64,000 bases of DNA. It comes from Narthecium ossifragum. Lineage: Eukaryota; Streptophyta; Magnoliopsida; Dioscoreales; Nartheciaceae. The translations under genes and the position numbers were made by a program. The notes beneath the pieces are model-generated. The model was not told the origin of the DNA. It saw nothing but the letters and a program-made list of their open reading frames with translations, and made no database searches. Of the stretch, positions 22,846-34,150 are shown one piece after another; the first letter of the stretch is position 1, and each line of letters starts with the position of its first letter. Where the stretch lies: the NCBI GenBank assembly GCA_963920575.1, contig OY986975.1, positions 15,283,897 through 15,347,896 of the forward strand, read 5' to 3'.

Positions 22846-23454
22846 GGTATACTAGTCATCTAGGCTTATCATCGAATTTGACTATACACCCCAATTCAAA
22901 CCTGGTCCAAACTACCCAACCCCGATCCAAGGGCTAAATCCGAGCTTCCAAGCCTCGGGACGACGACCCACAGATCGCCCACGCCCTAACCATATGCAAC
23001 TAATGCACAACAGAGATGTGTGCTATGAACATACACATAAGAGCAGTTAAGCATGCATCATGATGTGATGACAACATAACAAGGTCTGGGCTCGGCACTC
23101 TGTCGTCCCGGGGTGGTGTGCATCTATTTAAGGGCTGGAACTGTTGTAGTGGTACACTACCAACTGCCAGCCAGTTCACCAGCAACCTTCATCGGAAGCA
23201 GCCCCGCAAACAACAGAAGATAAACCACGCAGGTAAAGGCCCTCGGCGCACGCTGGCATGCAAGGCTATGGAAAGTAGTAGGGCTACTCATCCACTTATT
23301 CTAAACATCCCAGGAGTCATCACTCTCCTGGTTCACCACTACCTCTAATATGGGGCTAGCATACTTAAGAATATGTACAAGGTATAAAGCTGTAAGAAAT
23401 TTGTACATACAAAGCCCCGCGGGCAAAGCCAATGCAAACTCCTCTCTATCACCA

Positions 23455-23775
23455 AAGGATTGATCTTGTCCTAAGAAAAGATCAATCTTCCAAGTAACAG
23501 AGAGCCTCCCCCTTCCTGTCGAGCCAAAGAAGATCGATCCTTCCTCCCAGGAAGATCGATCATCCTCGCGATAGAGGGCACCCTCCTTGTCGTGCCAAAG
23601 AAGATCGATCCTTCCTAAAAGGAAGATCGATCCTCCTCGTGATAAGGGCATCCCATGCTACCCAAGGCACATGATCGATCATCTCCAACCAGATGATCGA
23701 TCCTTCCTCGGGCTAGGCATGACCAACAAGAAGGATCGATCTTTCACCTTGAAAGATCGATCTTGTTGAGTTCTC
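23455..23775 (-). repeat. palindromic GATCGATC array in LTR unit 4
   Basis: At least eight GATCGATC octamers (plus a GATCAATC variant) are arranged in pairs around short complementary arms, such as AAGATCGATCCTTC...GGAAGATCGATC. The region lies about 700-1,030 bp from the LTR start, homologous in place to the GGTCGACC arrays of units 1 and 2 but with a different word. Confidence 0.7.
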
Positions 23776-24491
23776 TGGCCAACCTCCGGCGATGCGTCGA
23801 AAAACTCTACCAAATCCCACAAAACCTTGGGATCTGGTAGTACGAAGGACCACGAGTCCAAAACCGGTAATCATACAACAAACTAACAAACGTGCATCAA
23901 GATCTAAGCAAAGGAAGATCACAAAGAACGCAAACTCACAAAAACCGAAAAACAAACATAGGTAGGATCCCTACCTGGCCTAGAACAGCTTCAATCCCAG
24001 CTGCAATGCCTTGGATCGTCTCAAATCTCTTCAAAATCCGGCAGCTCTGAGCTCAAGAACGCGGATTTCAAAAGGGATTCAAGGAAGAAGATTATGTCCG
24101 TTTTATAGACAAACGAACCGACCTATGAATGAGATCCTTCTTGACGATCGCGCCTTGACTTTCTGGCATCAAAAGATCTTTCTTCTAGCAAGGAAAGATC
24201 GATTCCTTAGGTGTAGAAAGCTAGACTTGGGCTAAAACACAAGCCCAAGCCCGGATCTTTCGATCCTGGGTCCACCTAACCGTTCTAATCAAACACTAAC
24301 ACAAACATGGTCAGTGTGTGCACACGCAGGTGTGGAAGAAACCGACAATGCACAATTTACCAAATTGCCATTGTGATCTAAGAAACAATGCGATCCACCG
24401 GATCGCGCGCTCGACGCGAAATAATCAAACGAGCCACGTGTCCGACCCAGCCGATCGACCCAGGAGTAGAGGGACATGTCCTCACACTTCT

Positions 24492-25066
24492 CTACTCTTC
24501 CTCCACCCTCTTCTCTTCATCTCCTACCTCCTCTATAGTTCGCAGCCACCACCACTGTCGGGCCCCATTCCACTGTGACCACCACCGTTCTCTCCTCCAA
24601 TCACGACCAACCACTACGACCCCACTCACCATTACCCCGGCGAGCTCCCAAGGTCGCCATCACCCCCACATCCCCTTTCCTCCTTCCCCGGTGAAGTCGC
24701 GGCCACCCGTGGCTCCTCCTATCTATTCCGACGCCGTCATGACCCCCCCCTCCCCTCCCCCTCTCCTTCACTCGGCGCTGACGATGACCTCCTCCGATGC
24801 CAGCGACCTCTACCCGAGCTCGGCATCCTACCTCCTCCAAGGCCGACCACCCCGAAGGCCCCCCCTCTCGACGGCGCCCGACAACATCTACACGCCTCAC
24901 GACCATCCTCACTGGGATTCGCCCGAGCTCCATTATCCCTCTCAAATCTAGCGCCTCCTCCCCTAGAGTCCGCCATCCTACTGGCTTCCCTCTCCGCCCG
25001 GTCCCGGATCCGGCCACATCATCGACTGGCGACCCATCCCCCGCCGTTCCCATGCGAGACCCGCGG
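24492..25066. other. host segment of nested insertions, part 3
   Basis: Very C-rich DNA (caccaccac, cccctcccc). It is open in more than one frame on both strands because it lacks A/T, giving Pro/Ser/Thr-rich or Arg/Gly-rich readings without domain signals. I do not call a gene. It may be the GC-rich leader of an old retroelement. Confidence 0.45.
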
Positions 25067-25122
25067 TGTGAGGAACCCATTCCTCTAGCCTGGCTCAACC
25101 GCATAGGTCAGGGTCCGTGCCC

Positions 25123-27361
25123 TGTCACGCCCCGACCCGTGAAAGCCCAACAGGGTCGGGGGACGCGAACCGAAACCTAACTATTTGCGGAAATTTTGAC
25201 AAGGGTTCCTTCTAGTCTATTGGTTTCCCTAAGCATTCATCAATCCTCTCAATTAACAATTCTAAATTAACAGAAACCTCAAGATTAAATATTACAAATC
25301 CAAAGTGATATAAGTCTACAAAACCTCGAAGAGGGGAAATCAAGTACAAACATTCATACACTTTCGTAGGAGGCTAACTATACAAGGGTTCTGAAGAAAG
25401 AAAGATCACCGCTCCTTAAACTCCGCCAGCCGCTACCGCGACGCCAACCAACTTCCCGGTAGGGGCTACCGAAGAGGAGCTAACACCTGCACCTGCAAAA
25501 CGCAGCCCGGGTAGGAATGAGCAACTAAGCTCAACAGGGAAACTACACTACGACTCACAGAAGGAAGAGGGAAACGCAACAGTGTCACCCTCTAGCAAGG
25601 CCTGGGTGTACACAGGGGCCCCATAACCCCACCGCGTGTCCATGAGGGGCCTCAGTCATGGTCTTCCAACCGAGCGGGTCACATACTGGGTCACCCTCAG
25701 TGAGGCAGGAAACCAACACTGCCATCTCACAAGCAGGAAACCAACAAATCTAGACGAAAAGACAACACCGCTGAGTAGGCACACCCTTTACTCAAGAGAC
25801 AAGAAAATCGGACACCGGCTACACCTCTGAACCCGGCTCGAGGCCGACACAACCTCTAAATTATCGATCAACAAGTGTTTCAATCATCTAGGCCTATCAT
25901 CGAATCGACTGAACACCACTATTCAAACCTGGACCAAGCTACCCAGCCATGGTCCTAAGGCTAATCCAAGCTTCCAAGCCCTCGGGACGGCGATACCGTT
26001 GATCGCCCATGCCCTAACCTTATGCAGCTAATGCACAACCAGATGCATGCTATGAATACATGCATGAGAGCAGATAAGAATGCAACACATGTGACGATAA
26101 TAAACATGGTCTGAGCTCGGCACCCTGCCAGCCCGGGGTGGTGAACTTGTAAATAAGCCAAGGGACTGTTGCAGTGGTAACCCCACCAACTACAACCAGT
26201 CCAGAAAAGAACAACATGTCACGAGAAGCAACCTCGACAAACACCGCTAACAATACAACATGCTATCTACACACCCCGGGAGTCGTCACTCTCCCGGTTC
26301 ACCACTACCCCTCATTATGGGGCTAACATGCTTAACATATGTACAAGATATAAAGTGGTAAAGAAAACCAGTACATGTGAAGCCCCGCGGGTAAAAGCCT
26401 TTGAAAAACACCTCCCTGTCACACGAAGGGAAATGATCGATCTTCCTAGTGATGGGAAGGTTCTGTCCCAGTCAAGCCTAAGGTGATCGATCTTTCCTCC
26501 GAAAGGATCGATCATCCTCACGACAGAGACCTCATCCATGCCAGCTAAGGAAAATGATCGATAATCTCCACCAGATGATCGATCATGCTCGGGCTAGGCA
26601 TGACCAACCCAGAGTGATCGATGATCGATCCTTTTTGGTTCTCCGGCAACCGACCGGCGAGAAATACCGTCGAAAAACTCTACCAAATCCCACAAGATCT
26701 TGGGATCTGGTAGTACGAGAGATCACGAGTCCAAAACCGATACTTGCATTGAAAACAAACCTACATACTAGCAGATCTAAGCAAAAGAAACACAAACAAA
26801 CTCAAAACCACCAAAAACTGGCAACTCAAGTAGGTAGGATCCATACCCAGACAAAAGCAGCTTCAATCCTAGCTGCTGAGCCAAAGATCGCCCTCAACCT
26901 CTTCCAAATCTAGCCGGATCTGAGCTCAGAAACGACGTATTTCAAAAGAGATTAAAGAAGGGGGTCACGTTCGTTTTATAGACTGACAAACCGACTCAAG
27001 AATGATCGATCCTTCATGATGATGCAGTTTAACTTCCTGGCACTAAATGATCGATCCTTCTATCAAGGAATGATCGTTCATTTTGGAGCAAAAAGCTAGA
27101 CTTTGGCTAGAACACAAGCCCAAGCCCGGATTTTTCGATCCCTGGTCCAACTAACCGTTCTAAACAAACATTACTACAAACACGATCAGTGTGTGTATAC
27201 GCGGGTGTGGAACAAACCGACAATGCGTAATTTACCAAATTGCCATTGCGGCCCAAAAAATAATACGATCCACCGGATCGCTCGCTCGACGCGAAACAAG
27301 CAAGCGAGCTACGGGCCCGTCCCCGGCGGTCGATCCAGGAGTAGAGGGACATGCCCTCACA
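25123..27361 (-). mobile_element. solo LTR unit 3, nested in unit 5
   Basis: 2,239 bp between TGTCACGCCCC (25123) and GCCCTCACA (27361), flanked by perfect TGCCC duplications (25118-25122 and 27362-27366). It lies 56 bp inside unit 5 in the opposite orientation, making a head-to-head arrangement of the same family. Confidence 0.78.
26430..26632 (-). repeat. palindromic GATCGATC array in LTR unit 3
   Basis: About seven GATCGATC or ATGATCGATC words in spaced pairs, including a tandem tgatcgatgatcgatcc at about 26614-26630. Position in the LTR matches unit 4. Confidence 0.65.
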
Positions 27362-27680
27362 TGCCCTATTGGCCTGTTTCCGCGTCGAGCGCGATCAGTT
27401 GATCGCATTGTTGATTTTACACCTCAATGAAAATTTGGTAAATTGCGTCTTGACGGTCGGCTTCACACACGCGTAGTGCACACACGTCCCCATCAATGAT
27501 GAGTGTGCTTGTTAGAACCCTAGTGCACACCTGTTTGGGCGATGAATTGATCTAGTCCGACCGATCGCTGATCTCTGATTTATGCGATCGATCAGACACG
27601 GCTGGTATAAGAACCCGCCAGCTCCTCTGTTTCTTTTTCTTTTCATCTCTCTCCACCATTGCTAGGGTTTCGCAAGCGGT

Positions 27681-27697
27681 GGGGGGGGGGGGGGGGC
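27681..27697. repeat. poly-G run of 17
   Basis: Uninterrupted G run inside LTR unit 5. Length is prone to sequencing error. Confidence 0.9.
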
Positions 27698-28190
27698 TTG
27701 TTCCAGAGGCTTGAAGACGTTGGCAACAAGTAGGGGAGCTGATCCAGACCTTCCCAACACGGATTAATCAAGGATTAGCATAGAAAGGTAGGATTCTTCA
27801 CTTAAACCGTTGTTTACGTGTTCTAGGTTGTTTGAATCATTGTTTCCTTGATTTCTCTATACTAGATGATGCTTCTAGGTATGCTTAATAACTGATTGAA
27901 GCTTCACTTAGTGACCTTTAGGACTGATTTGCAAGTTTTGGTTTTAATCCGAGGATCTTTCGAAGGAATCATGAGTCATTTATCAAATCTAATTTGAAAC
28001 CAAAATTATAAGTTTTCATCTATTTCCTTTTACTCATTTGATCCAATTTTTGGATATGTTATTCAGGGTATGTCAATAAGTAGGCATATCAAGTTTCATG
28101 TCAATTGGTTGATTGGATTGAGAGTTATGATTTTTTGAAGTTAGTAGTTTTGTTTGCTTAAATTCGATAAAATTGAGCTTTTCGAACTGG

Positions 28191-28191
28191 T

Positions 28192-28254
<63 letters not shown>
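28191..28254. repeat. compound microsatellite (CT)n(AT)n
   Basis: About 13 CT units are followed directly by about 18 AT units inside LTR unit 5. Confidence 0.95.
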
Positions 28255-28257
<3 letters not shown>

Positions 28258-30654
28258 GGCCTTATGTGTGGCCTAGCCCTATGTGAGGCTTGTGGTTGAA
28301 CCAAGGTAGTCATCCCACTTGAGATGTGTAGAATAAATGGGCCAAAGGTGTACCCTTGGCTTTAGGTAAATTATAAACTGCTTGTTGTTGTTGTTGTTAT
28401 ATGCTTGGCCGGGGGTGTATCCCATTATAGAATTTTGGTTGTCGGCCCGTGCATGTCATCGTAATGCCAAAAAAAAATATTGACTGATATACTAGATTGT
28501 TTGTTTAGTCTCGCGAAGACTTGTAGACATGTTGCGCCTATTTATTTGCTTCATCTAGACCATTGCTATGTCCATCCCCTTTGGTGAGCTGTATGCTATC
28601 CCTAGCTCTGTATATTGTTGTGACATCTTGTTGTATGTTTGCAGTCTTATCTATGTGCGTATGAGCATTGCATGCATTTGTTCGCATTAGAAGCATAAGG
28701 GGTAGGTCGTGGGCGATGGGTCGATCCCCGATCCGAGCGCTCGGACAACTCGGATCTAGCCGTAGGTCCGAGGATGTGTAGTAAGATTTAGGGCATGATT
28801 TATCATGATAATTTTATGTTATCGAGGTTACTGTCTACTTGGATACAATTACTCTAATTTAGGTGTAGAGGTCGTCCTGGGTTCCAGTTTCAGTTTCAGT
28901 GTTAGGGGAAGTTACGTACCACCCTGCGTCCTACGCCATGTTGTTTCAGCACTGGAGCGCTTGCTTGTGGAGAAGGACGACTATTGACAGTGGAGGTCAC
29001 AGAGTGCATACCCTGGGGTAAGCGGTGGACATAAGATAAGTTTCCCCTATTGATGAGATGGAAACCTGGGCCTTTGCAGTTCCCTCTCCTTTCTGAGTGT
29101 CGTAGTATTTAATCCTTCTAAACTTATCGCTCACTTCTACCCGGGATGCGTTTTGCAGATGCAGACGCCAGCTCTTCTTCCTTAGCACCAGCTGAGCATG
29201 CTCTTTGATGGCGCGTCGACTTCTGGAGGTGTTTGAGGAGTTGGGGATCAGTCTATCCTGTTAGATTATATAAATGTACTAGTAAATGCCCGTGCCTACG
29301 ACACTGATATATAGGGTTTCTTTCAACAAATTTTGGCAAAACCTCCCTTGTATCGAGGGCTAAATGAGATAATTCTACAATATTCCTCAAATATAAAAAC
29401 CAAATCACAGTATAAAAGGGGCGAACATTGTCCCCGGGGCGAACCTTGTCCCAACAAACCACACAAATGATTAAAAAAAAATTTCCCTAATTCTCCTCCT
29501 AATATACACCCTATTTTCAAACTTTTAAATAAAGCTGAACAAAAGAATCATATACATCAACAACGTATGTACACTGTTATATGTATAAAAGTACACACTA
29601 TGAAGATCACATGGCATATGTTCATGCTATAAATCTCCTATGCATTGATTCTTATCTTTGTCCTCTAGTTCTTAGATCTTGCATTCTACAGTCATCCATC
29701 TGATTGTGCATAGTGCTATTTTTAGCACAAATGAATAAGGTGGAAATCATTGATCATCCCTTCATATGCTTAACAGTATGAATTACAGGCTCATCTAAGT
29801 AGTTGTCATTGCAATGAAGTGTGAGAAATTACACAATAGAAGAATATTACTCACAAAACAGAAAAATAATTACTTGGAAAAATGTTTTAGTAGCCTTAAT
29901 TGCATTTTCATCTTTCCATGCACAATCTCAAATAGTTGAGAAACAAAGGTAATAAGCACTACAAAGAAAGGCATGCATGACTACAATACCAAAGAACAAT
30001 ATGAAACAATCCTAGATGTACGCAGTCAAGAACAGATGACATACTAATGAGTTCTTTATTTGCTGATTGATTACTGCTGCAACGATGATATCTGGGATAA
30101 AGCATAGTTTTATCAACTCAAACTACAGAATATATATGTTATTTATATTTTGAAAAAGTTGATACTAAGAATATTTACTGCATAAAAAAAGATGAGATTT
30201 CAAAAACAATGTTCCATGCAAGCACGTAAAATAAAATTATTTATATTTACTGTAGCATCTTAGCATGTTTTTGAAATCAAAACAATCTGTTTGGATTTAC
30301 TGCAGCATCTTAGCATGCAAGCACGTAAAATAAAATCAAAACAATGTTCCATGAATATGCCTCAACTTTACAGCTTAGACAAACAAAAAATTGGAAGTGC
30401 ATGATAGTTAGACATTTACGTTATTAGGAAGGAAGACAACAAACATCATATGTGCATAATGCCTTGAAGTTAGCTTAAGGGAATTGGGACATCAAAATAT
30501 GCTCAGAGTTTTCTGTACCTTCAAATCTCATGAGCCTGCCCAAACCCTCAACAATAACTCAAATACAGAATTCATGAATGACCTGAAGTGTCTCCATTTT
30601 GATAAGCCTCCCCATCGATGTTCTTTTTCACTAATCTCTAACGCCATCCCCCTA

Positions 30655-30800
30655 GTTGTAGCCTACATTACTTTGCACAAACTCATCCGAAGGCCCATCT
30701 TTTACTGTGTATGAAACATGAGCAATGTCCAACCATTCTGATTCTAAGCTATCAGAAACATGAGCATTCATGACCACCGATACCAAGGAGCTCAAGAACA
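30655..30800 (-). pseudogene. possible captured exon, unidentified
   Basis: The minus strand reads about 40 codons without a stop with a natural-looking composition (SDSLESEWLDIAHVSYTVKD, then GPSDEFVQSNVGYN and a stop). It is inside the Helitron and in the same orientation as its other captured exons. I cannot name the source gene. Confidence 0.25.
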
Positions 30801-31251
30801 AAGCATGAGCACAAAATAAGCAATGTCCAACAAAAAGAGTCAAAAAAAAGAAAGAAAGAAAAATAGAAAGTAGAAAGTTAGGCCATTGTATACGTGTAGT
30901 GGCTTCTTTGGGTTCTGATTTTTTGTAGTGGCTTCTTTGGGTTCTTTTGGTGCTCTAGCAAAGACTGCAAAACTCAAATACCATTAAATGAAGTTAGGCC
31001 ATTGTATACGTGTGCATCCAGTGGAAAATAGAAAGTTAATTTACAAAAGTTCACAGTTATAAGTTTCTTACCAAAATTGAAGTAGAGCAGCTGTGAAGTG
31101 ATCCAAAATCTCAAAATTCAAGGGTACCTCTACCACCAACTCTGAATTTCCAACAAAAAGAACTGCTGAAAGTAGAACAGTTGAAAAAACATAGTCTGAA
31201 GGTTAGATCCAATGTCTTACTGTTGTTAAGCTATTAGGAAATGTAGGTCCT

Positions 31252-31713
31252 AGCATCCGCATTCCAAAATCTCAATGTCTCATCGCTCACTCCAGTCACT
31301 ATAGTCTGAAGGTTAGATCCATAAAAATTCCTCATAATTCGAGACAGAAATAGTGTTATGCTATTAGAAAATGTAGGTCCTAGAATCAGCATGTTTACCT
31401 GTCCATCAGGTGACATTGCGAGGTAAAGTACCTGAAGGGTATGACCAGTCAGAGTCACTACCTATTCATTTCATCATTTTTATTTCAGTCAATTATCCAA
31501 AGTTAACCTTGCTATGATGCTAATTAATTTGTTGGATTCTTCTAACCATAAATGTGCTATCTACTTATTATACGGTAGTCATCATGCTATTAACAGCTAC
31601 CAAATGGTTAGCATGAATGAACGTGTTAGTGGTGCCGACCTGGTTGCCATTTCCACAAGATGCTAGTTCACGGTCATCATGGTATCACTTGAGTATACTT
31701 CCCAACTCCGACT
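31252..31713 (-). pseudogene. FZR: captured FIZZY-RELATED (FZR/CCS52) WD40 exons
   Basis: Three pieces occur in gene order on the minus strand. 31713-31640 reads SELGS...YHDDRELASCGNGNQ, then a GT donor. 31463-31399 reads TLTGHTLQVLYLAMSPDGQ, then GT. 31305-31252 follows a CTTCAG acceptor and reads TIVTGVSDETLRFWNADA. These match the conserved WD40 blocks SYDDRELASGGNDNQ, LTGH..RVLYLA.SPDGQ and TIVTGAGDETLRFWN of plant FZR/CCS52, the activators of the anaphase-promoting complex. The exons between the first two pieces are missing and a stop interrupts the first, so this is a transposon-captured fragment. An internal ~105-bp duplication (catagtctgaaggttagatcc at about 31192 and 31299) lies across the last junction. 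Confidence 0.75.
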
Positions 31714-32318
31714 CATATGGCGCGAACAAAATCATTCATCTATATATGTTACAGTAAAGAAATTGGCATCTATAAGAGAAAAAGAAAGTATGAGGAACAA
31801 ATAAAGGGAAAGGCAGAGTATAGAGCTAGCTAGATAAGATGTAAAGCTTAAAGAGGATGAAGAAACATATTTAGCATATAGAGCCGTGTACAAACAATAT
31901 GCTCTAGCCTTTATTTCCATCAGTCAATAGATTCTCCATCCATTAACAACATCATGCAAGATCGATCTCTTCTTAGGAAGAGCAAGACAGCATACACACA
32001 CCCGTCATTTTCAGCATGTCAATTAAATCACGACTAACAAATCCAACATCATAATTTCAATCCAATGTTCATGCACTAACAGTAATTATTGTGCGTTAAA
32101 TCCCTTTAAAAACTGCATCGACAGAAAAAAGCATCCATTAAGGTACCAAAGGAAGGAGAAAAAGATCAGATCACGGTATATTCTCATATCAAGGGGAAAA
32201 AGTTAAATAGGAAATATAAGACAGGCCTAGATTATCTTGACAAAAAATAAGACAAACAAATTTAGTATCGAATTTGACAAATAAGTTTAGTAGACATGAA
32301 GGGAAGCTTTTCACATGC

Positions 32319-32462
32319 CTGTTGCTTAGATTGCAGGCATCCCTTTAGCGACAGAATAGAAGCTGCTAATTCTTGAAGTAGCTCGTCCAACTGAATATAT
32401 TTGCTCCAAGGGTAATAAAATCCAAACCTTCCATGCCAAGGTTCCCATTTTGCAAAATTGGC
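32319..32462 (-). pseudogene. ALMT: captured ALMT (malate channel) exon
   Basis: A 144-bp, 48-codon open exon on the minus strand, entered after TTTTAG and leaving at CAG|GCATGT (GC where GT is usual). It reads ANFAKWEPWHGRFGFYYPWS, then KYIQLDELLQELAA and LKGCLQSKQQ. Plant aluminium-activated malate transporters carry the pattern NFA.WEP.HG.F.F..PW..Y......L and L.G.L.SE.Q after the membrane domain. The exon boundary and phase-0 ends support capture of genomic, unspliced DNA. No other ALMT exon is recognised in the Helitron. Confidence 0.7.
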
Positions 32463-32719
32463 CTAAAACATGAGCAGATCATGGTATTTCAGCTGTAGCT
32501 ATTGGATGTAGAAATAGCCATGAGCGGCTACATGAGGAGATCGATGATATTGAAAGAGAAAAATGATTTAGCTAATACAGATATAGAAAGAGACTTAGAT
32601 AACAATACCAAATGATTGAACAATATTTTCTGGATTTCTTTTTGAATCTGCAATACTAACAGGATTAAAGAGAAGCAGATAGAATCATTTAGAAGAAAGC
32701 AAGAGAAGAACAATTTAGA

Positions 32720-34150
32720 AGAACAACCTTCTCCCTCCTTTTCCGCGCCGACCACCTTCTACACCGTCGCCGTCGCTCCACCGTCAGCCCCTCTACTCCT
32801 CGCTGTCGACCTTGACACCGATGCCTCCGTTACCGATCGAGACCTCGTCGCGGAAGCGTTTGGCTTCCTCCCCTGCACTGTCGAGGCTTTTATGAGAAGA
32901 GTGATAAAAAGAAGAAAAAGAAAGGAGAGAAAAGAAAAGGAGAAGGGCAACGTCAACCTCCCTCCTCCTCTGATGGTTCTCCCCCGTCGGCTTTCTTCTA
33001 CCGCCACCAGAACCCTCTTCACCGCCGGTTCCCTTTCCCCTCACTGATGGTTTCTTCCTTCAGCGCCAGGCGCGGATCTTAGGAGGACGAAGGCTGCAGA
33101 ATAAAGAAAGGAAAAAAAAGAAGGAAGAGGAGGGAGCCGCTCGCCTGACTCGAGCCGGGCCCCTTCTTCTTCCCCGTCGTTGTCATCGCCCAAAGCCCCG
33201 GACAGTTCTCCTTGTCCAACAAAGAACTCGACGGAGAGGGTGCTGAAAGAGGAAAAAAAGAGAGAAAGAAGAAAAAATAGAAGAGGAGAAGAGGGAGACG
33301 TCGTGATGCTTACCTTCACTGCCGCCAAGCCCGAGGGTCCTCGCCGGCCTTTCTCTTCCCCCGTCAGCTTTCTTTCCGAGAAGCGATCCGAGAAGCTCAT
33401 AGGCTCGGAGTAGAGGCGGTCCGAGAGGCTTCCCAGGGAGGGGAAAGCAAGATGGCTCGGAGAGGGGGATGGGATACATACCGTAGATCCAGGAGCTCGA
33501 TGGTGGGGCCGGGACGATGATCGGAGTAGAGGCGGAGTAGAGGCTCGATGGCTCGAAGTAGAGGCGATCCGAGAAGCTCGATGGCTCGGAGCAGAGGCAG
33601 TCCGAGAGGCGATGCCGAGACGATGATCGAGGAGCTCGATGGAAGTACCTCTACTACTCACCGTCGCACTCAAGCTCAAGTCGCGGTCTCCTCCGGCCAC
33701 GGTCCCCGCCGTGATCTCTCCTGTGGCCGCGGTCTCCCTCTCTTCCCTGATCGGGTCGCCGCTCTCCTCTCTTCTCCTCATGATTTCTCTCTCTCCAGTC
33801 ACCCTCTCGACGCCTCGGAGAGGAACGGGGTGAATGAGCGGAAGGGCCAAGGGGCTGGAGACGGGAAGAGCGGGGAGGTTAGAGCCAGTAGAGGAGGCGT
33901 GGGGGCGTGGCCAACGGATGACGGAGCCGGTAAAGCCGGTAGAGGGGGCGTGGGGGCGTGGCCGACGGACGACGGAGCCGGTAGAGCCGACGGACGACGG
34001 ACGACGGAGCCGGTAGATGTGAGAAGAGAGGGAGATGGGAGAAGAGAGAAGAGAGGGGGATGTGAGTAGAGAGGGCGATGGGAGATGAGAGAAGAGAGAG
34101 GGAGATGAGGCGGATGGGATAGCCGGTCACATCCCATCCCATCCCGTCTC
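32720..34150. other. GC-rich block inside the Helitron, with tandem repeats
   Basis: Sharp rise in GC and CpG compared with the AT-rich remainder of the Helitron. It contains repeated ggctcgatggctcg / gagtagaggcgatccgag units (33380-33620) and a tandem ~54-bp unit around gtgggggcgtggcc...gacggagccggtag (33890-34015). Minus-strand reading is open for 269 codons (33850-33041), but the peptide is Ser/Arg/Pro-rich with no domain. It may be a captured GC-rich first exon or promoter; I cannot identify it. Confidence 0.4.

Larger units (their letters stand above)
19800..24486 (-). mobile_element. solo LTR unit 4, interrupted by unit 2
   Basis: The plus-strand ends are TGTCACGCCCC (19800) and GTCCTCACA (24486), so the element points left. 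Perfect duplication CTTCT at 19795-19799 and 24487-24491. Removing the nested unit 2 (20552-22845) and its 5-bp duplication leaves about 2,388 bp. A TATA box (GTCTATAAAACGG on the minus strand, near 24098-24110) is present. Palindromic GATCGATC pairs follow downstream of it. It is non-coding throughout. Confidence 0.78.

Noticed and set aside
24388..25180. Proline/serine- and arginine-rich ORFs of 167-187 codons
   Set aside because: C-rich host DNA is open in several frames at once, the frames cross LTR boundaries, and no domain or start context supports a gene.
33041..33850. 269-codon minus-strand ORF in the Helitron as a gene
   Set aside because: Open because of GC-rich composition, includes repeat tracts, no recognised domain; kept only as part of unidentified cargo.
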